This document shows, one piece after another, positions 26,877 through 36,308 of a stretch of 64,000 nucleotides of DNA; position 1 is the stretch's first letter, and the number at the start of each line of letters is the position of its first letter. Position numbers and translations under genes: made by a program. The DNA is taken from NCBI GenBank assembly GCA_015060045.1, contig SUZH01000001.1, positions 1 through 64,000 of the forward strand, read 5' to 3'. The notes beneath the pieces are model-generated. The model was not told the DNA's origin. It was given only the letters and a program-made list of their open reading frames with translations, and did not search any database. This DNA comes from Rikenellaceae bacterium. Its GTDB lineage: Bacteria; Bacteroidota; Bacteroidia; Bacteroidales; Rikenellaceae.

Positions 26877-28439
26877 ATGAAACTGAGAAATATTGCATTA
26901 TATGCTTCGATGTTCGTGCTGGCAACGTCGTTTGTTGCCTGCGACGACTGGCTCGCGGAGGAGCCTTCGAAGTCCACGAACAAAATCCTGTCGAACACGG
27001 AGGAGCTGGATGCCTTGATGGGTAACTACTCGCTCTATGTACAGGAGCAGGCTGTGCCCGTCTATGGTTCGGATGACTGGGGTATTACGCCCGAGTTCCA
27101 CACGGCCAAGAGCGGTGGTGTGTTCAACGCTACGTCGCAGCTTCCCTATATGCTCTACAGCAACGAGGTGGATGATACGCGCTACTCGGTATGGCAGAGC
27201 GAGTATAAGAAGATTTACTTCGCCAACATGGCCATCGAGCAGGCGATGAGCCTCAAGGGTTCGGAGGAGGACAAGGCCAACCTGAAGGCCGAGGGTCACT
27301 TCCTGCGTGCCTATTCGATGTTCAACCTGGCTGTTGCTCACACGCTCTACTACACCGGTCAGAACGGTGAGGAGCTGGGTCTGTCGCTCCAGACGATGAC
27401 CTTTGAGGATTCGGCTGCTCGTGCCACCCTGGCCGATACGTGGGCTGCTATTGATGCCGACCTGCAGGAGGCGCTGAAGATTACCGTACCCCTGAAGAAG
27501 GATGGTCGCAACCGCGTATGGCGTGCTACGACCGCATCGGTAAATGCCTTTGCTGCTCGTTACTACCTCTATCGTGGTGACCTCACGCAGGCCAAGACCT
27601 ATGCTGAGAAAGCGCTGTCGGAGTACAGCACGCTGGGTGATTACAACGAGACGATGTCGTTCAGCCAGTCGACGCTGAGCTACGACATCAACAGCTCGAC
27701 GAATCCCGAGAAGATAACCGTTCAGCTGCCGATTGGCTACGATGTGCGCTTGTCGGGTGCAGCCAACTTCGGTACCTGGTTCGACAAGGAGGGTATCTAC
27801 CTGGCCCGCCATATGTATTCGGCCTTCTGGTGGTTTGTTCCCAGCCAGGAGCTGATGGACACCTATCTGATCGATGTGCCGGGTGGGGATGCCCAGAACG
27901 ACCTTCGCTTCCGCTACTACTACGTCGAGGACTTCTCGCTGCGTACCTGCTCGAAGGATCCCGCCTTCCGTTGGCCGGGTGTGATGGTACACTACATGGA
28001 GTCGCTTGATGCCGGTCCGTCGGTAGCCGAGATGATGCTCATCAAGGCCGAATGCCAGGCTCGTGGTGGCGACTTTGCGGCTGCTATGAAGACAATCGCT
28101 CCGCTGCGTAAGGCCCGTATCGATGCTTCGGTCTATACCGAGCTGACCGCCACGTCGAAGGAGGATGGTATCAAGAAGGTGCTCCAGGAGCGTCGTCGTG
28201 AGCTCTTTATGACGATGCGCTGGTATGATCTGAAGCGTTACAACGCCAACGACTATGCAGCCGACGATGTAACTGTTACGCGTCAGTTCTATGATTTCAA
28301 CGCCGCCTCGGGTTCGGTACTGGTAGATGGTGGTGTGAAGACTTTCACGCTGGAGCCCAACTCGCGTCACTATGCAATTCCGATCCCCAAGACCGAGATT
28401 GCTAATGCCGGTGGTGCATTGCAGCAGAACACCTATTAA
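26877..28439 (+). CDS. SusD/RagB-family lipoprotein (locus 2)
   Basis: A 520-residue SusD-like lipoprotein (lipobox SFVAC, C22). N-terminal DDWLAEEPSKSTNKILSNTEELDALMGNYS, the central LKAEGHFLRAYSMFNLAVAHTLYY and C-terminal VLQERRRELFMTMRWYDLKRYN and AIPIPKTEI match the family. It should form the surface lid over SusC2. Substrate is unknown. It is 29 nt upstream of the DsbD-alpha lipoprotein gene, and the three plus-strand genes form one operon ending at the terminator 30431-30465. Confidence 0.93.
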   Translation: MKLRNIALYASMFVLATSFVACDDWLAEEPSKSTNKILSNTEELDALMGNYSLYVQEQAVPVYGSDDWGITPEFHTAKSGGVFNATSQLPYMLYSNEVDDTRYSVWQSEYKKIYFANMAIEQAMSLKGSEEDKANLKAEGHFLRAYSMFNLAVAHTLYYTGQNGEELGLSLQTMTFEDSAARATLADTWAAIDADLQEALKITVPLKKDGRNRVWRATTASVNAFAARYYLYRGDLTQAKTYAEKALSEYSTLGDYNETMSFSQSTLSYDINSSTNPEKITVQLPIGYDVRLSGAANFGTWFDKEGIYLARHMYSAFWWFVPSQELMDTYLIDVPGGDAQNDLRFRYYYVEDFSLRTCSKDPAFRWPGVMVHYMESLDAGPSVAEMMLIKAECQARGGDFAAAMKTIAPLRKARIDASVYTELTATSKEDGIKKVLQERRRELFMTMRWYDLKRYNANDYAADDVTVTRQFYDFNAASGSVLVDGGVKTFTLEPNSRHYAIPIPKTEIANAGGALQQNTY

Positions 28440-28468
28440 TAATTAGGTTCTTCTAACATAGCGCAACT

Positions 28469-30406
28469 ATGAAGAAGTTATTGTTTGCGCTGATCTGTTT
28501 CATGCTGGCCGGATGCTCGTCGTCCGGCCTGCTGAATACAGACGGCAAGGCTACGTTGAAGGTGCTCTACGTCGGCGATGCTGCCGAGTTTGAGACCTTC
28601 GGCTCGCATCGTTCGAAGGAGGGCATGGAGGCTTCGGCTCTGGAGCGTACGGCCGCCTGGGAGGCGATGCTCAAGGAGCGATTTGATTCGGTGGCCACTG
28701 TACAGGGCAAGGATTACACTCCTGCTATGTCGGAGGGCTACGATGTGACGATTATTGACGGCCTGATTCCCACCATGCGTCCCCGCGAGTTGATTCGCGA
28801 CGCCGCGGGTAAAGTGGTGAAGGTGATCCCGGCACAGCGTCTGCCTGAGGATTTCTCGGGTGCAGTCGTGTCGATTGGTCAGCAGAGCGAGAATATCGGC
28901 CGCAGTATAGGCACGAAGCTCGATTGGTACTGCTTGTGCCTCGATGCCGAGGCGCATGGTATGGTGCTCGACCATCCGATCTTCAAGGGCCCCTTCAAAA
29001 CCGATATTACGCTCGAAAAGAAGCCCACACCTGAGGATGCCAAGCATTATGTCTATTTCACGCCCGATATGCCCGATTCGGTGATGATGTGGCGTGTGCA
29101 GACCAAGGGTTATCAGACCGACGAGGGCTTCCCCGTAGGTATGGTGTCGCGTCCGTGGGGTTTCCTGGATAGTCCCGATACGGAGTTCATTTCGAGCGGT
29201 GTCTGCGCCAAGACGATTGACGCCGTGGCAATCGGCCGTCACGGTAACTACCTACATTGGGGCTTTGCTGCTTCGCCCGCCTTTATGACCGAGGAGGCGA
29301 AGGCTGTCTTTGCCAATGCTGTTTGCTACATTGCCCAATTCAAGGGCCAGACCCCGTTGGTTCGTAAGTACAACGACCGCATCGCTACACGCGAGTATAT
29401 CAAGGAGCTGATCTACATGTCGTCGATGGAGCCTTATGAGACGCGTGTCGGTTGGACGGTGTCGGCCAACGAGGAGGGTCAGAAGAAGCAGGCCGAGGTG
29501 CGTGCCAAGCAGGCGCGTGGCGAGAAACTGACGGCCGAGGAGAGCTACTACCTCAACTTCAAGCCGTCGGAGCCGATGACCCTGGCGCAGTACCTGCAGC
29601 GTTACCACAAGCAGGCCTACGTGGCCCTCGGCGAGGATCTGGACGCCTACGTTCCCTATTACGAGGAGAACACACCCTACTTCTACGGGGGCGAGGGTTC
29701 GTACAATATGCAGATTGACGAGGATGCCAAGGCTTGGCAGATTCCGACGGGCGATATCCGCCTCTTGGAGCGAGCCATCCGATGCCTCGAAAAGGGCGAG
29801 GAGGTAGAGCGTGCGCAGCGCATCCTGGATCGCTATACGCTCTGCACCTTCGAGACACCGGCCGAGTGGAGTGCCTGGTTCAAGAAGTATCGCAAGAAGA
29901 TCTTCTTCACCGAGGCTGGAGGTTGGTTCTATATGGTCGACGGCCCCGCCACGTTGCCCGGTAACGATTACAAGGCGCGTGAGAAGAAGGCTGCTGCTGC
30001 CGAGCGTGCCGCTGCCATGGCTGCACAGCCCGGTGAGACGAGTGCCGAGGAGCCGGTAGCTGTCGCTGCCCGTGTTGTAAAGGCAAATGGTTCGACGTCG
30101 ATCGAGGTGAATATGAAGATTCACCCCGGCTTCCACGTCTATCGTGCCGTAGCGGCATCGGATGCCTATCTGCCCGTGAAGTTCACGACGCAGGTTCCTG
30201 CCGGTATGGAGGCGGGCGAGGTGGTTGCCCCCACGGCCAAGCCATTCGGCACGGCCGGCACGACCATCTACGAGGATGCCGTCACCTTTGTGATCCCGTT
30301 GACGGGTCAGGCAACGGGTGAGGTGAGCTGCAAAGTGGAGTGGCAGTGCTGCGATGCGCATGTCTGCATGCCGCCGATGGAGCGTGAATTGAAATTGACC
30401 CTCTAA
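28469..30406 (+). CDS. Lipoprotein with ThuA-like N-terminus and C-terminal DsbD-alpha-like redox domain
   Basis: A 645-residue lipoprotein (MKKLLFALICFMLAGC, C16). Residues about 30-310 have an alternating strand/helix pattern resembling the ThuA/glutamine-amidotransferase fold (LKVLYVGDAAEFETFG, YDVTIIDGLIPTM, GHY-less KAVFANAVCYI), though the match is weak. The middle (about 320-520) is helical and unrecognised, followed by an Ala-rich linker. Residues about 530-645 look like the periplasmic alpha domain of DsbD: IHPGFHVYRA and, at the end, C627-C-D-A-H-V-C633-M-P-P, which reproduces the CxDAxxCxPP spacing of the nDsbD active-site pair. Last gene of the SusC2-SusD2 operon. An electron carrier at the envelope, perhaps fed by TlpA, is inferred. 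Confidence 0.75.
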   Translation: MKKLLFALICFMLAGCSSSGLLNTDGKATLKVLYVGDAAEFETFGSHRSKEGMEASALERTAAWEAMLKERFDSVATVQGKDYTPAMSEGYDVTIIDGLIPTMRPRELIRDAAGKVVKVIPAQRLPEDFSGAVVSIGQQSENIGRSIGTKLDWYCLCLDAEAHGMVLDHPIFKGPFKTDITLEKKPTPEDAKHYVYFTPDMPDSVMMWRVQTKGYQTDEGFPVGMVSRPWGFLDSPDTEFISSGVCAKTIDAVAIGRHGNYLHWGFAASPAFMTEEAKAVFANAVCYIAQFKGQTPLVRKYNDRIATREYIKELIYMSSMEPYETRVGWTVSANEEGQKKQAEVRAKQARGEKLTAEESYYLNFKPSEPMTLAQYLQRYHKQAYVALGEDLDAYVPYYEENTPYFYGGEGSYNMQIDEDAKAWQIPTGDIRLLERAIRCLEKGEEVERAQRILDRYTLCTFETPAEWSAWFKKYRKKIFFTEAGGWFYMVDGPATLPGNDYKAREKKAAAAERAAAMAAQPGETSAEEPVAVAARVVKANGSTSIEVNMKIHPGFHVYRAVAASDAYLPVKFTTQVPAGMEAGEVVAPTAKPFGTAGTTIYEDAVTFVIPLTGQATGEVSCKVEWQCCDAHVCMPPMERELKLTL

Positions 30407-30430
30407 ACCAAGAGGGGAAACCTGATTAAT

Positions 30431-30465
30431 AAAGGCGTGGTCGCGTAAGCGGCCACGCTTTTATT
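30431..30465 (+). terminator. Terminator of the SusC2-SusD2-redox lipoprotein operon
   Basis: GCGTGGTCGC (30435-30444) pairs with GCGGCCACGC (30449-30458), loop GTAA, one G-T pair, followed by TTTTATT. Confidence 0.87.
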
Positions 30466-30827
30466 GTGTGTTGTCGTGTCGTTTTTCCGTTAATCGGGGC
30501 ATAATTACTATTTATTTAGAGCAGAATTTTATATTTTTAGTATGTGCAAAATTTATAAATTTAAATAATCATAAGAATATCAGCCACATAACCAACCATA
30601 CAACAATCTTCTAAATTGTTAAAAATATAAAAAAGTCACCCGATTTTTTGGTAAAAACATAAATTTGGGTGTAACTTTACCATAACCTATTACGACCAAA
30701 AACACAACTAAATAAATAGTATTAACCTAAAAAACTTTAATGATCCAACAACCAACTAACTTCATCAAAACCAACTTCTTAACTTTGGGGGTTGGCGCTA
30801 GTGCGCTGATTCCCAGTGAGTTGTTGT

Positions 30828-30836
30828 GGGGGGGGG
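30828..30836. repeat. G9 homopolymer in the susC3 leader
   Basis: Nine consecutive G, 136 nt upstream of the susC3 start and 26 nt before the 14-bp inverted repeat. It could be a slippage hotspot; it would change leader length or the frame of the 65-codon leader frame. Confidence 0.9.
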
Positions 30837-30861
30837 TACCTAGCCTCCGGCTACCCATCGG

Positions 30862-30912
30862 CCGGTCGGATAGGTCTTTCACTGCACTTCTCACCCCAAC
30901 CTATCCGACCGG
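30862..30912 (+). promoter_or_regulatory. 14-bp perfect inverted repeat in the susC3 leader
   Basis: CCGGTCGGATAGGT (30862-30875) and ACCTATCCGACCGG (30899-30912) are exact reverse complements separated by 23 nt. As RNA it would form a very stable stem 60 nt before the susC3 ATG. No U-tract follows, so it is not a simple terminator. It may be a leader regulatory structure or a protein-binding site. Confidence 0.7.
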
Positions 30913-30972
30913 TGGCGACACTCGGTCGGTATTCTAATCCATTTTAACGTTTAACTGAAAGAGTACTGACCA

Positions 30973-33900
30973 ATGAAACATCGTTTACTCTTGCTTGTAC
31001 TCCTTTTATGGGGTGCAATGGGTATTGCAACAGCCCAAAACATCGTTGTCAAAGGTACGGTAAAAGATGCAGCCGGTGTGCCCGTGATTGGTGCCACGGT
31101 GATCGAAAAGGGTAACTCCGCGAACGGTGCCAGCACCGGTATCGACGGCGACTTCACCCTGACCGTTCCGAAAGGTAAATCATTGCAAATTTCATTTATC
31201 GGTTTTGTTACCCAGGAGGTCGCTGCCGTAGCCGGCAAGCCGATCGAGGTTACGCTGCAGGAAGATGCCGTGGCTGCCGACGAGGTAGTCGTGCTGGGTT
31301 ACATGAACGTCGTGCGTAAGGACCTGACCGGTTCGGTGGGTTCGGTAGCAGGTGAGAAGCTGGCCATGGTGCCGGTTGCATCGGCTGCTGAGGCTCTCCA
31401 GGGTAAGATCGCCGGTGTGCAGGTAACGACGGTCGATGGTGCCCCGGGTGCCGACGTCGATATCCGCGTGCGTGGTGCTATGGACCTCACGGGTACCAGC
31501 CAGCCGCTCTTCATCGTCGATGGTTTCCCCGCCGATAACATCAACGACATCCCGCCGACGGATATCCAGTCGATCGACGTACTGAAGGATGCTTCGCTGA
31601 CGGCTATCTATGGTGCACGTGGTGCACACGGTGTAGTGATGGTAACAACGAAGTCGGCCAAGGCCGGTCGCATGAAGGTGGACTTCAACTTCTCGGCCCG
31701 CTTCAACAAGCTGGCCAACAAACTGGAGATGATGAACACTTACGAGTTCGCCCGCTACCAGCTCGATAACGCCATGATCAAGGGCGGTAGCTCGGATCGC
31801 TATCAGTGGCGCCAAGACTTCGGTAACCCCTGGGACCTCGACCTCTACCAGAACATGGAGACCTACGACTGGCAGGATGAGGTAATGGGTGGCACGCCCG
31901 TGAGCTACAACTACAACGTAACGCTGAACGGTGGTAGCGAGAAGCTGCGTTTCAACGCCTCGCTGACCCACAGCGACGAGGAGGGTATCCTCTTGGGCTC
32001 GGGTGTTGAGCGTACGAACTTCAACATGAAGGTGAATGCCGAGCTGGCCAAGAACCTGACCCTGTTGGTGAACCCCCGTTTCACGATTCGTAAGGATGAG
32101 GGTGCCGGCGCCAATGCTTTCGGTCGCCGCGGTATCATCGACGTATTGCGTTATCGCCCGACGAACGGTATGCGTGAGTTCGGTTATGTCGATCCCGACT
32201 ATGCCGATCCGCTGGAGGAGGCTCAGTGGGCCATCTCGAACCCCGTGAATGACGTGGACCAGAACTACCTGGAGAAGATGTCGTACCAGTTCGTAAACCA
32301 GGCCAGCCTGGAGTGGAAGCCCGTCGAGGGTCTCCGTCTGCGTACCGAGTTCTCGCACACGTTCGGTTTCGGTGAGGAGAACCGCTTCTACGGCTACCTG
32401 ACCGACGCGGTAAACAACTCGACCTACCTGAACCAGCCCTATGCTTATATTAAGGATAGCCGCTCGACGCGTTACACGTGGACGACGACCGCTGCTTACA
32501 ACTTCACGGCCAAGGAGAATCACAACTTCTCGTTCCTGGCCGGTTTTGAGCTTCAGGGTCAGAATTCGCGCTCGAACCAGAGCACGGCTCGCTACTTCCC
32601 GCAGCTGATCTCGCCCGAGCAGGCCCTGGCCAACATGGGTCTGGGTTCGGCTTATCAGACCACCTCGTCGGAGTCGGTGCCCAACCGCATGGCTTCGTTC
32701 TTCGGTCAGGCCAACTACAACTACAAGCATAAGTACTACCTCTCGGCTACGTTCCGTGCCGATGGTTCGTCGAAGTTCGCCCCCGGTAAGCAGTGGGGTT
32801 ACTTCCCCTCGATCTCGGGTGCTTGGGCTATCAACGAGGAGAACTTCCTCAAGGATAGCGATGTAGTGAATCAACTGAAGCTGCGTCTGGCATTCGGTAT
32901 GGTAGGTAACAACGCCATCAACAGCGACCAGTGGCGCTACCTCTACTCGATCAACTCGAATGGCGGTCCTGACTTCTCGGGTACGTCGGAGTATGGTGAT
33001 CAGTACTATGTAAGTGCCAACGGCTCGACCTTCGTGAACCGCGACATCAAGTGGGAGACGACCATCACGCGCAACGCCGCCATCGACCTCGGTTTGTTCG
33101 ACAACCGACTGGTTGTAACGCCTGAGATCTACTGGAATACGACGCGTGACATGTTGTACACGACGCAGATCCCCATCACGACGGGTTATCGCAACCAGGT
33201 GCAGAACATCGGTCAGGTAACCAACAAGGGTTTCGATTTGACCATCCAGGGTCAACTTGTTCGTAAGAAGGACTTTGATCTGAGCGTAACCTTGACGCTG
33301 GGTCATAACAAGTCGAACGTCGATAAGCTGAATGGCGATGTAAACGAGTTGTGGGCTTCGGGCGGTAACGCCAGCAAGGTTTCGGCCGATGGTGAGGCCT
33401 TCAAGCTGATGGTAGGCCAGCCGATCGGTATCCTCTATGGTTATGTATACGACGGTGTTTACGGTTTTGATGACCTGTATCGCACGCAGAGCGACAGCTG
33501 GACCGCTTACGACCCGGAGGATGATTCGGGCACGACCGTGAAGACGGTGCTCGGCTCGGGCGACACCTATGGCGATCCGAAGCCCGGTATGCCGAAGTTC
33601 AAGAACATGGTTGATTACGGTGGTGGCCGTGAGGACGATGTGAACGTAGTGGATAAGTATGACAAGGTGAAGATCGGTGACATGAATCCGGCACTGACGG
33701 GTGGTTTCTCGATCAACGGTCGCTGGAAGAACTTCGACTTCACGGCTAACTTTACCTACATGCTCGACTTCGACGTGTACAACGCGATGGCTTACACCCT
33801 CTCGTCGTCGATCGACAACAAGGCCGGCAACTACATGAACGTATTGGATAAGTTCAACCACACCAATCGTTGGAACTTTACGAATGATTCGGGTGAGCGC

Positions 33901-34263
33901 ATCTATGGCAACAGCCAGACGAGCAACATGGACAACTACTTCATCCCTCAGAACGAGACGGCTACGCTGTGGGCTCCGCAGTATGTACAGAAGTACATCG
34001 CCAGCTCGTACTTCGTAGAGGATGGTTCGTTCCTCCGTCTGTCGGATATCACGCTCGGTTACACGCTGCCGACGCACATCACGAAGAAGGCCGGCATCCA
34101 GCGTCTGCGCATCTACTTCACCGGTTCGAACCTCTGGCTCTTGACCGGTTACAGCGGTTACGACCCCGAGGTGGATGTTCAGAAGGGCTTGACCCCGGGT
34201 GTGGATTACAACAAGTACCCGCGTAGCCGTGGTTATATGTTCGGTGTTAACCTCTCGTTCTAA
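30973..34263 (+). CDS. SusC/RagA-family TonB-dependent transporter (locus 3)
   Basis: A 1096-residue SusC homologue with signal MKHRLLLLVLLLWGAMGIAT (cleavage near TAQN), a carboxypeptidase-D-like domain (VVKGTVKDAAGVPVIGATVIEKG), the TonB-box region (DEVVVLGYMNVVRKDLTGSVGSV), the plug (QPLFIVDGFPADNINDIPPTD, VLKDASLTAIYGARGAHGVVMVTTKSAK) and a barrel ending GYMFGVNLSF. Full length. It heads an operon of three genes (gaps of 20 and 21 nt) that ends at the terminator 38710-38741. Confidence 0.96.
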   Translation: MKHRLLLLVLLLWGAMGIATAQNIVVKGTVKDAAGVPVIGATVIEKGNSANGASTGIDGDFTLTVPKGKSLQISFIGFVTQEVAAVAGKPIEVTLQEDAVAADEVVVLGYMNVVRKDLTGSVGSVAGEKLAMVPVASAAEALQGKIAGVQVTTVDGAPGADVDIRVRGAMDLTGTSQPLFIVDGFPADNINDIPPTDIQSIDVLKDASLTAIYGARGAHGVVMVTTKSAKAGRMKVDFNFSARFNKLANKLEMMNTYEFARYQLDNAMIKGGSSDRYQWRQDFGNPWDLDLYQNMETYDWQDEVMGGTPVSYNYNVTLNGGSEKLRFNASLTHSDEEGILLGSGVERTNFNMKVNAELAKNLTLLVNPRFTIRKDEGAGANAFGRRGIIDVLRYRPTNGMREFGYVDPDYADPLEEAQWAISNPVNDVDQNYLEKMSYQFVNQASLEWKPVEGLRLRTEFSHTFGFGEENRFYGYLTDAVNNSTYLNQPYAYIKDSRSTRYTWTTTAAYNFTAKENHNFSFLAGFELQGQNSRSNQSTARYFPQLISPEQALANMGLGSAYQTTSSESVPNRMASFFGQANYNYKHKYYLSATFRADGSSKFAPGKQWGYFPSISGAWAINEENFLKDSDVVNQLKLRLAFGMVGNNAINSDQWRYLYSINSNGGPDFSGTSEYGDQYYVSANGSTFVNRDIKWETTITRNAAIDLGLFDNRLVVTPEIYWNTTRDMLYTTQIPITTGYRNQVQNIGQVTNKGFDLTIQGQLVRKKDFDLSVTLTLGHNKSNVDKLNGDVNELWASGGNASKVSADGEAFKLMVGQPIGILYGYVYDGVYGFDDLYRTQSDSWTAYDPEDDSGTTVKTVLGSGDTYGDPKPGMPKFKNMVDYGGGREDDVNVVDKYDKVKIGDMNPALTGGFSINGRWKNFDFTANFTYMLDFDVYNAMAYTLSSSIDNKAGNYMNVLDKFNHTNRWNFTNDSGERIYGNSQTSNMDNYFIPQNETATLWAPQYVQKYIASSYFVEDGSFLRLSDITLGYTLPTHITKKAGIQRLRIYFTGSNLWLLTGYSGYDPEVDVQKGLTPGVDYNKYPRSRGYMFGVNLSF

Positions 34264-34283
34264 CCCTGTAATCAATAGAAGCA

Positions 34284-36287
34284 ATGAAATATAGCAAATT
34301 ATTTATAGTTGGAATCCTGGCCATGCTCGGTCTGAGTGCCTGCTCGGACTACCTGGATGTGAAGTCCGATTCGAAGTATGACGAGGAGTATGTGTTCGGC
34401 AATATGGAGGAGATCAACCGTGCGTTGACCACCTGCTACACCTATCTGCTGAGCGGTAGCACCTATGGCGGTGCCTACTATTCGACCTTCTGCCTCAACA
34501 GCGACGTGGAGTTTGCTACGAACAGTAGCGACCTGCAGTCGTCGTCGGGTGGTGACTACAAGCAGTTTGACAGTACGCCGGCAGGTAGCGCCCTGCAGAG
34601 CACCTGGCAGGCTGCCTATCAGAATATCGAGTATTGTAACAACTTCATCAAGGCCGCTTCGACCTGCGCTATCCTGGAGGAGAACAAGGAGGAGCTGATG
34701 CAGATGATTGGTGAGGCCAAGTGTATCCGCGCCATGAACTACCACGATATGGTGGTTCTGTTCGGTGATGTTCCCTTCTCGATGGAGCGTGCTCTCGACT
34801 CGCCGATGGTGATGCCGGTGGCTGACCGCGATACGATTCTTCAGACCTTGATCGACGACCTGAAGGAGGCCGCCGAGTCGATGAAGTTTGCTGCTGCGCT
34901 GGACGGTGGTGTACAGCGTTGCTCGAAGGAGTTTGCTTGGGCCCTGATCGCCCGTATGTCGCTCACGGCCGGCGGTTATTCGCTGCGTCCGGGTGCCTCG
35001 ACGGCCGAGATTGGTACGATGCAGCGTCCTGCCAACTATCAGGAGCATTACAAGACGGCCATGACCTATGCCGGTAAAGTAATCGCCGAGGGTAACCACT
35101 CGCTCAAAAAGCGCTACGATGAGTATTTCATCGACCAGTGCAACTACCTGGTAACGAACGACGACGACTCGATCTTCGAGATCCCCTACACGAAGGGTGT
35201 GAATGGTAACGTAGGTTACAACTGGGGTCCCGCTTACGATATGAACGGTGACGAGACGCAGATGTACGACGGTTCGGCTTCGAACTGGGGTAGAACGAGC
35301 GGCAGCAACATGCTGAGCGTATTCTATCGCTTCTCGTTCGATGAGAAGGACCTGCGCCGCAACTACGTTTGCGGTACGGCCATGTGGAAGTATGGCTCGG
35401 ACGGTAAGGTGGCCATGCGTCTGGATCCTTGGACGGCTTACTGCGGTAAGTGGTCGAAACTGTGGACCGAGGCAGGTAACACGATGGGTGCTATCAGCCA
35501 GGGTAACACGGGTATCAACTATCCCTACATGCGCTATGCCGATGTCCTCCTGATGTATGCCGAGGCAGCCAACGAGGTGAACAACGGCCCGACGGCCGAG
35601 GCAATCGATGCCTTCAAGCAGGTACGTCGCCGCGCCTTCCAGGAGGCCGATTGGGGCGAGAAGGTGGACAACTATGTAGCTGCTGCCGGTTCGAAGGATG
35701 CCTTCCTGGAGCTGATTCAGGACGAGCGTAAGTGGGAGTTCGGTGGCGAGGGTCTGCGCTGGCGCGACCTGGTTCGTTGGAACAAGTATGCCGAGGTGCT
35801 CCGCGACGTATTCTACCAGTACTTCGGTTACGCTTGGTACGTCTCGGGTGATGAGATGTACAACACCGACGATCGCTTTACGAACCTGCCCGCCGAGCTC
35901 TTCTACAAGACGGTAGATGCTGACAACAACCTGCTCTTCAGCACCGGTTACGACTACACGAAGTTTGGCTCGATGCCCAACACGGCGCTGCCCGTGATCG
36001 AGATCTACAACCCGTGGACCTTCGTTCGCAATCCGGGTGCCGAGTGGGCTCAGGGTTACTACCTCTCGCAGATGTACGACGATACGAATGGCTATCCGAA
36101 GGGCCAGGCTCTCTTCTCGCTGCGTGGTTACATCCGTGCTACGGACCACTACGGCAGCCAGGTAGTGCCCGACCTTTGGGAGGTAGCTCCCGAGTCGCTG
36201 CCTACGGTACGTTACATCCTGCCCTATCCGGAGGATGTGGTTGCTCGTAGCGGTGGCGCTTATGAGAACAAATACGGCTATCGTTAA
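34284..36287 (+). CDS. SusD/RagB-family lipoprotein (locus 3)
   Basis: A 667-residue SusD-like lipoprotein (lipobox GLSAC, C20). Recognised by CSDYLDVKSDSKYDEEYVFGNMEEINRALTTCYTYLLSG in several pieces, IGEAKCIRAMNYHDMVVLFGDVPF in the tetratricopeptide region, YMRYADVLLMYAEAANEVNNGP and the C-terminal ELIQDERKWEFGGEGLRWRDLVRWNK. It is longer than the typical 500-570 residues, with the extra length after the WRDLVRWNKY motif. Partner of SusC3. Confidence 0.95.
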   Translation: MKYSKLFIVGILAMLGLSACSDYLDVKSDSKYDEEYVFGNMEEINRALTTCYTYLLSGSTYGGAYYSTFCLNSDVEFATNSSDLQSSSGGDYKQFDSTPAGSALQSTWQAAYQNIEYCNNFIKAASTCAILEENKEELMQMIGEAKCIRAMNYHDMVVLFGDVPFSMERALDSPMVMPVADRDTILQTLIDDLKEAAESMKFAAALDGGVQRCSKEFAWALIARMSLTAGGYSLRPGASTAEIGTMQRPANYQEHYKTAMTYAGKVIAEGNHSLKKRYDEYFIDQCNYLVTNDDDSIFEIPYTKGVNGNVGYNWGPAYDMNGDETQMYDGSASNWGRTSGSNMLSVFYRFSFDEKDLRRNYVCGTAMWKYGSDGKVAMRLDPWTAYCGKWSKLWTEAGNTMGAISQGNTGINYPYMRYADVLLMYAEAANEVNNGPTAEAIDAFKQVRRRAFQEADWGEKVDNYVAAAGSKDAFLELIQDERKWEFGGEGLRWRDLVRWNKYAEVLRDVFYQYFGYAWYVSGDEMYNTDDRFTNLPAELFYKTVDADNNLLFSTGYDYTKFGSMPNTALPVIEIYNPWTFVRNPGAEWAQGYYLSQMYDDTNGYPKGQALFSLRGYIRATDHYGSQVVPDLWEVAPESLPTVRYILPYPEDVVARSGGAYENKYGYR

Positions 36288-36308
36288 TCTAAAACAGAAG
36301 CAACAACT

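Larger units (their letters stand above)
30466..30972 (+). promoter_or_regulatory. Long leader upstream of susC3 with a structured GC-rich block
   Basis: The first ~300 bp are very AT-rich, with -7-like boxes TAAATTTG (30660-30667) and TAACTTTG (30780-30787) but no clear -33. From about 30780 the composition jumps to GC-rich and holds a hairpin TAGCC/GGCTA (30841-30853), a G9 tract (30828-30836) and a perfect 14-bp inverted repeat (30862-30875 with 30899-30912, loop 23 nt). A 65-codon frame (30740-30937) spans the block, but it contains the G9 tract and I would not call it a gene. Confidence 0.5.

Noticed and set aside
30740..30937. A 65-codon frame in the susC3 leader
   Set aside because: It contains the G9 tract and both arms of the inverted repeat, starts before any supported promoter and resembles no protein, so I treat the region as leader rather than a gene.
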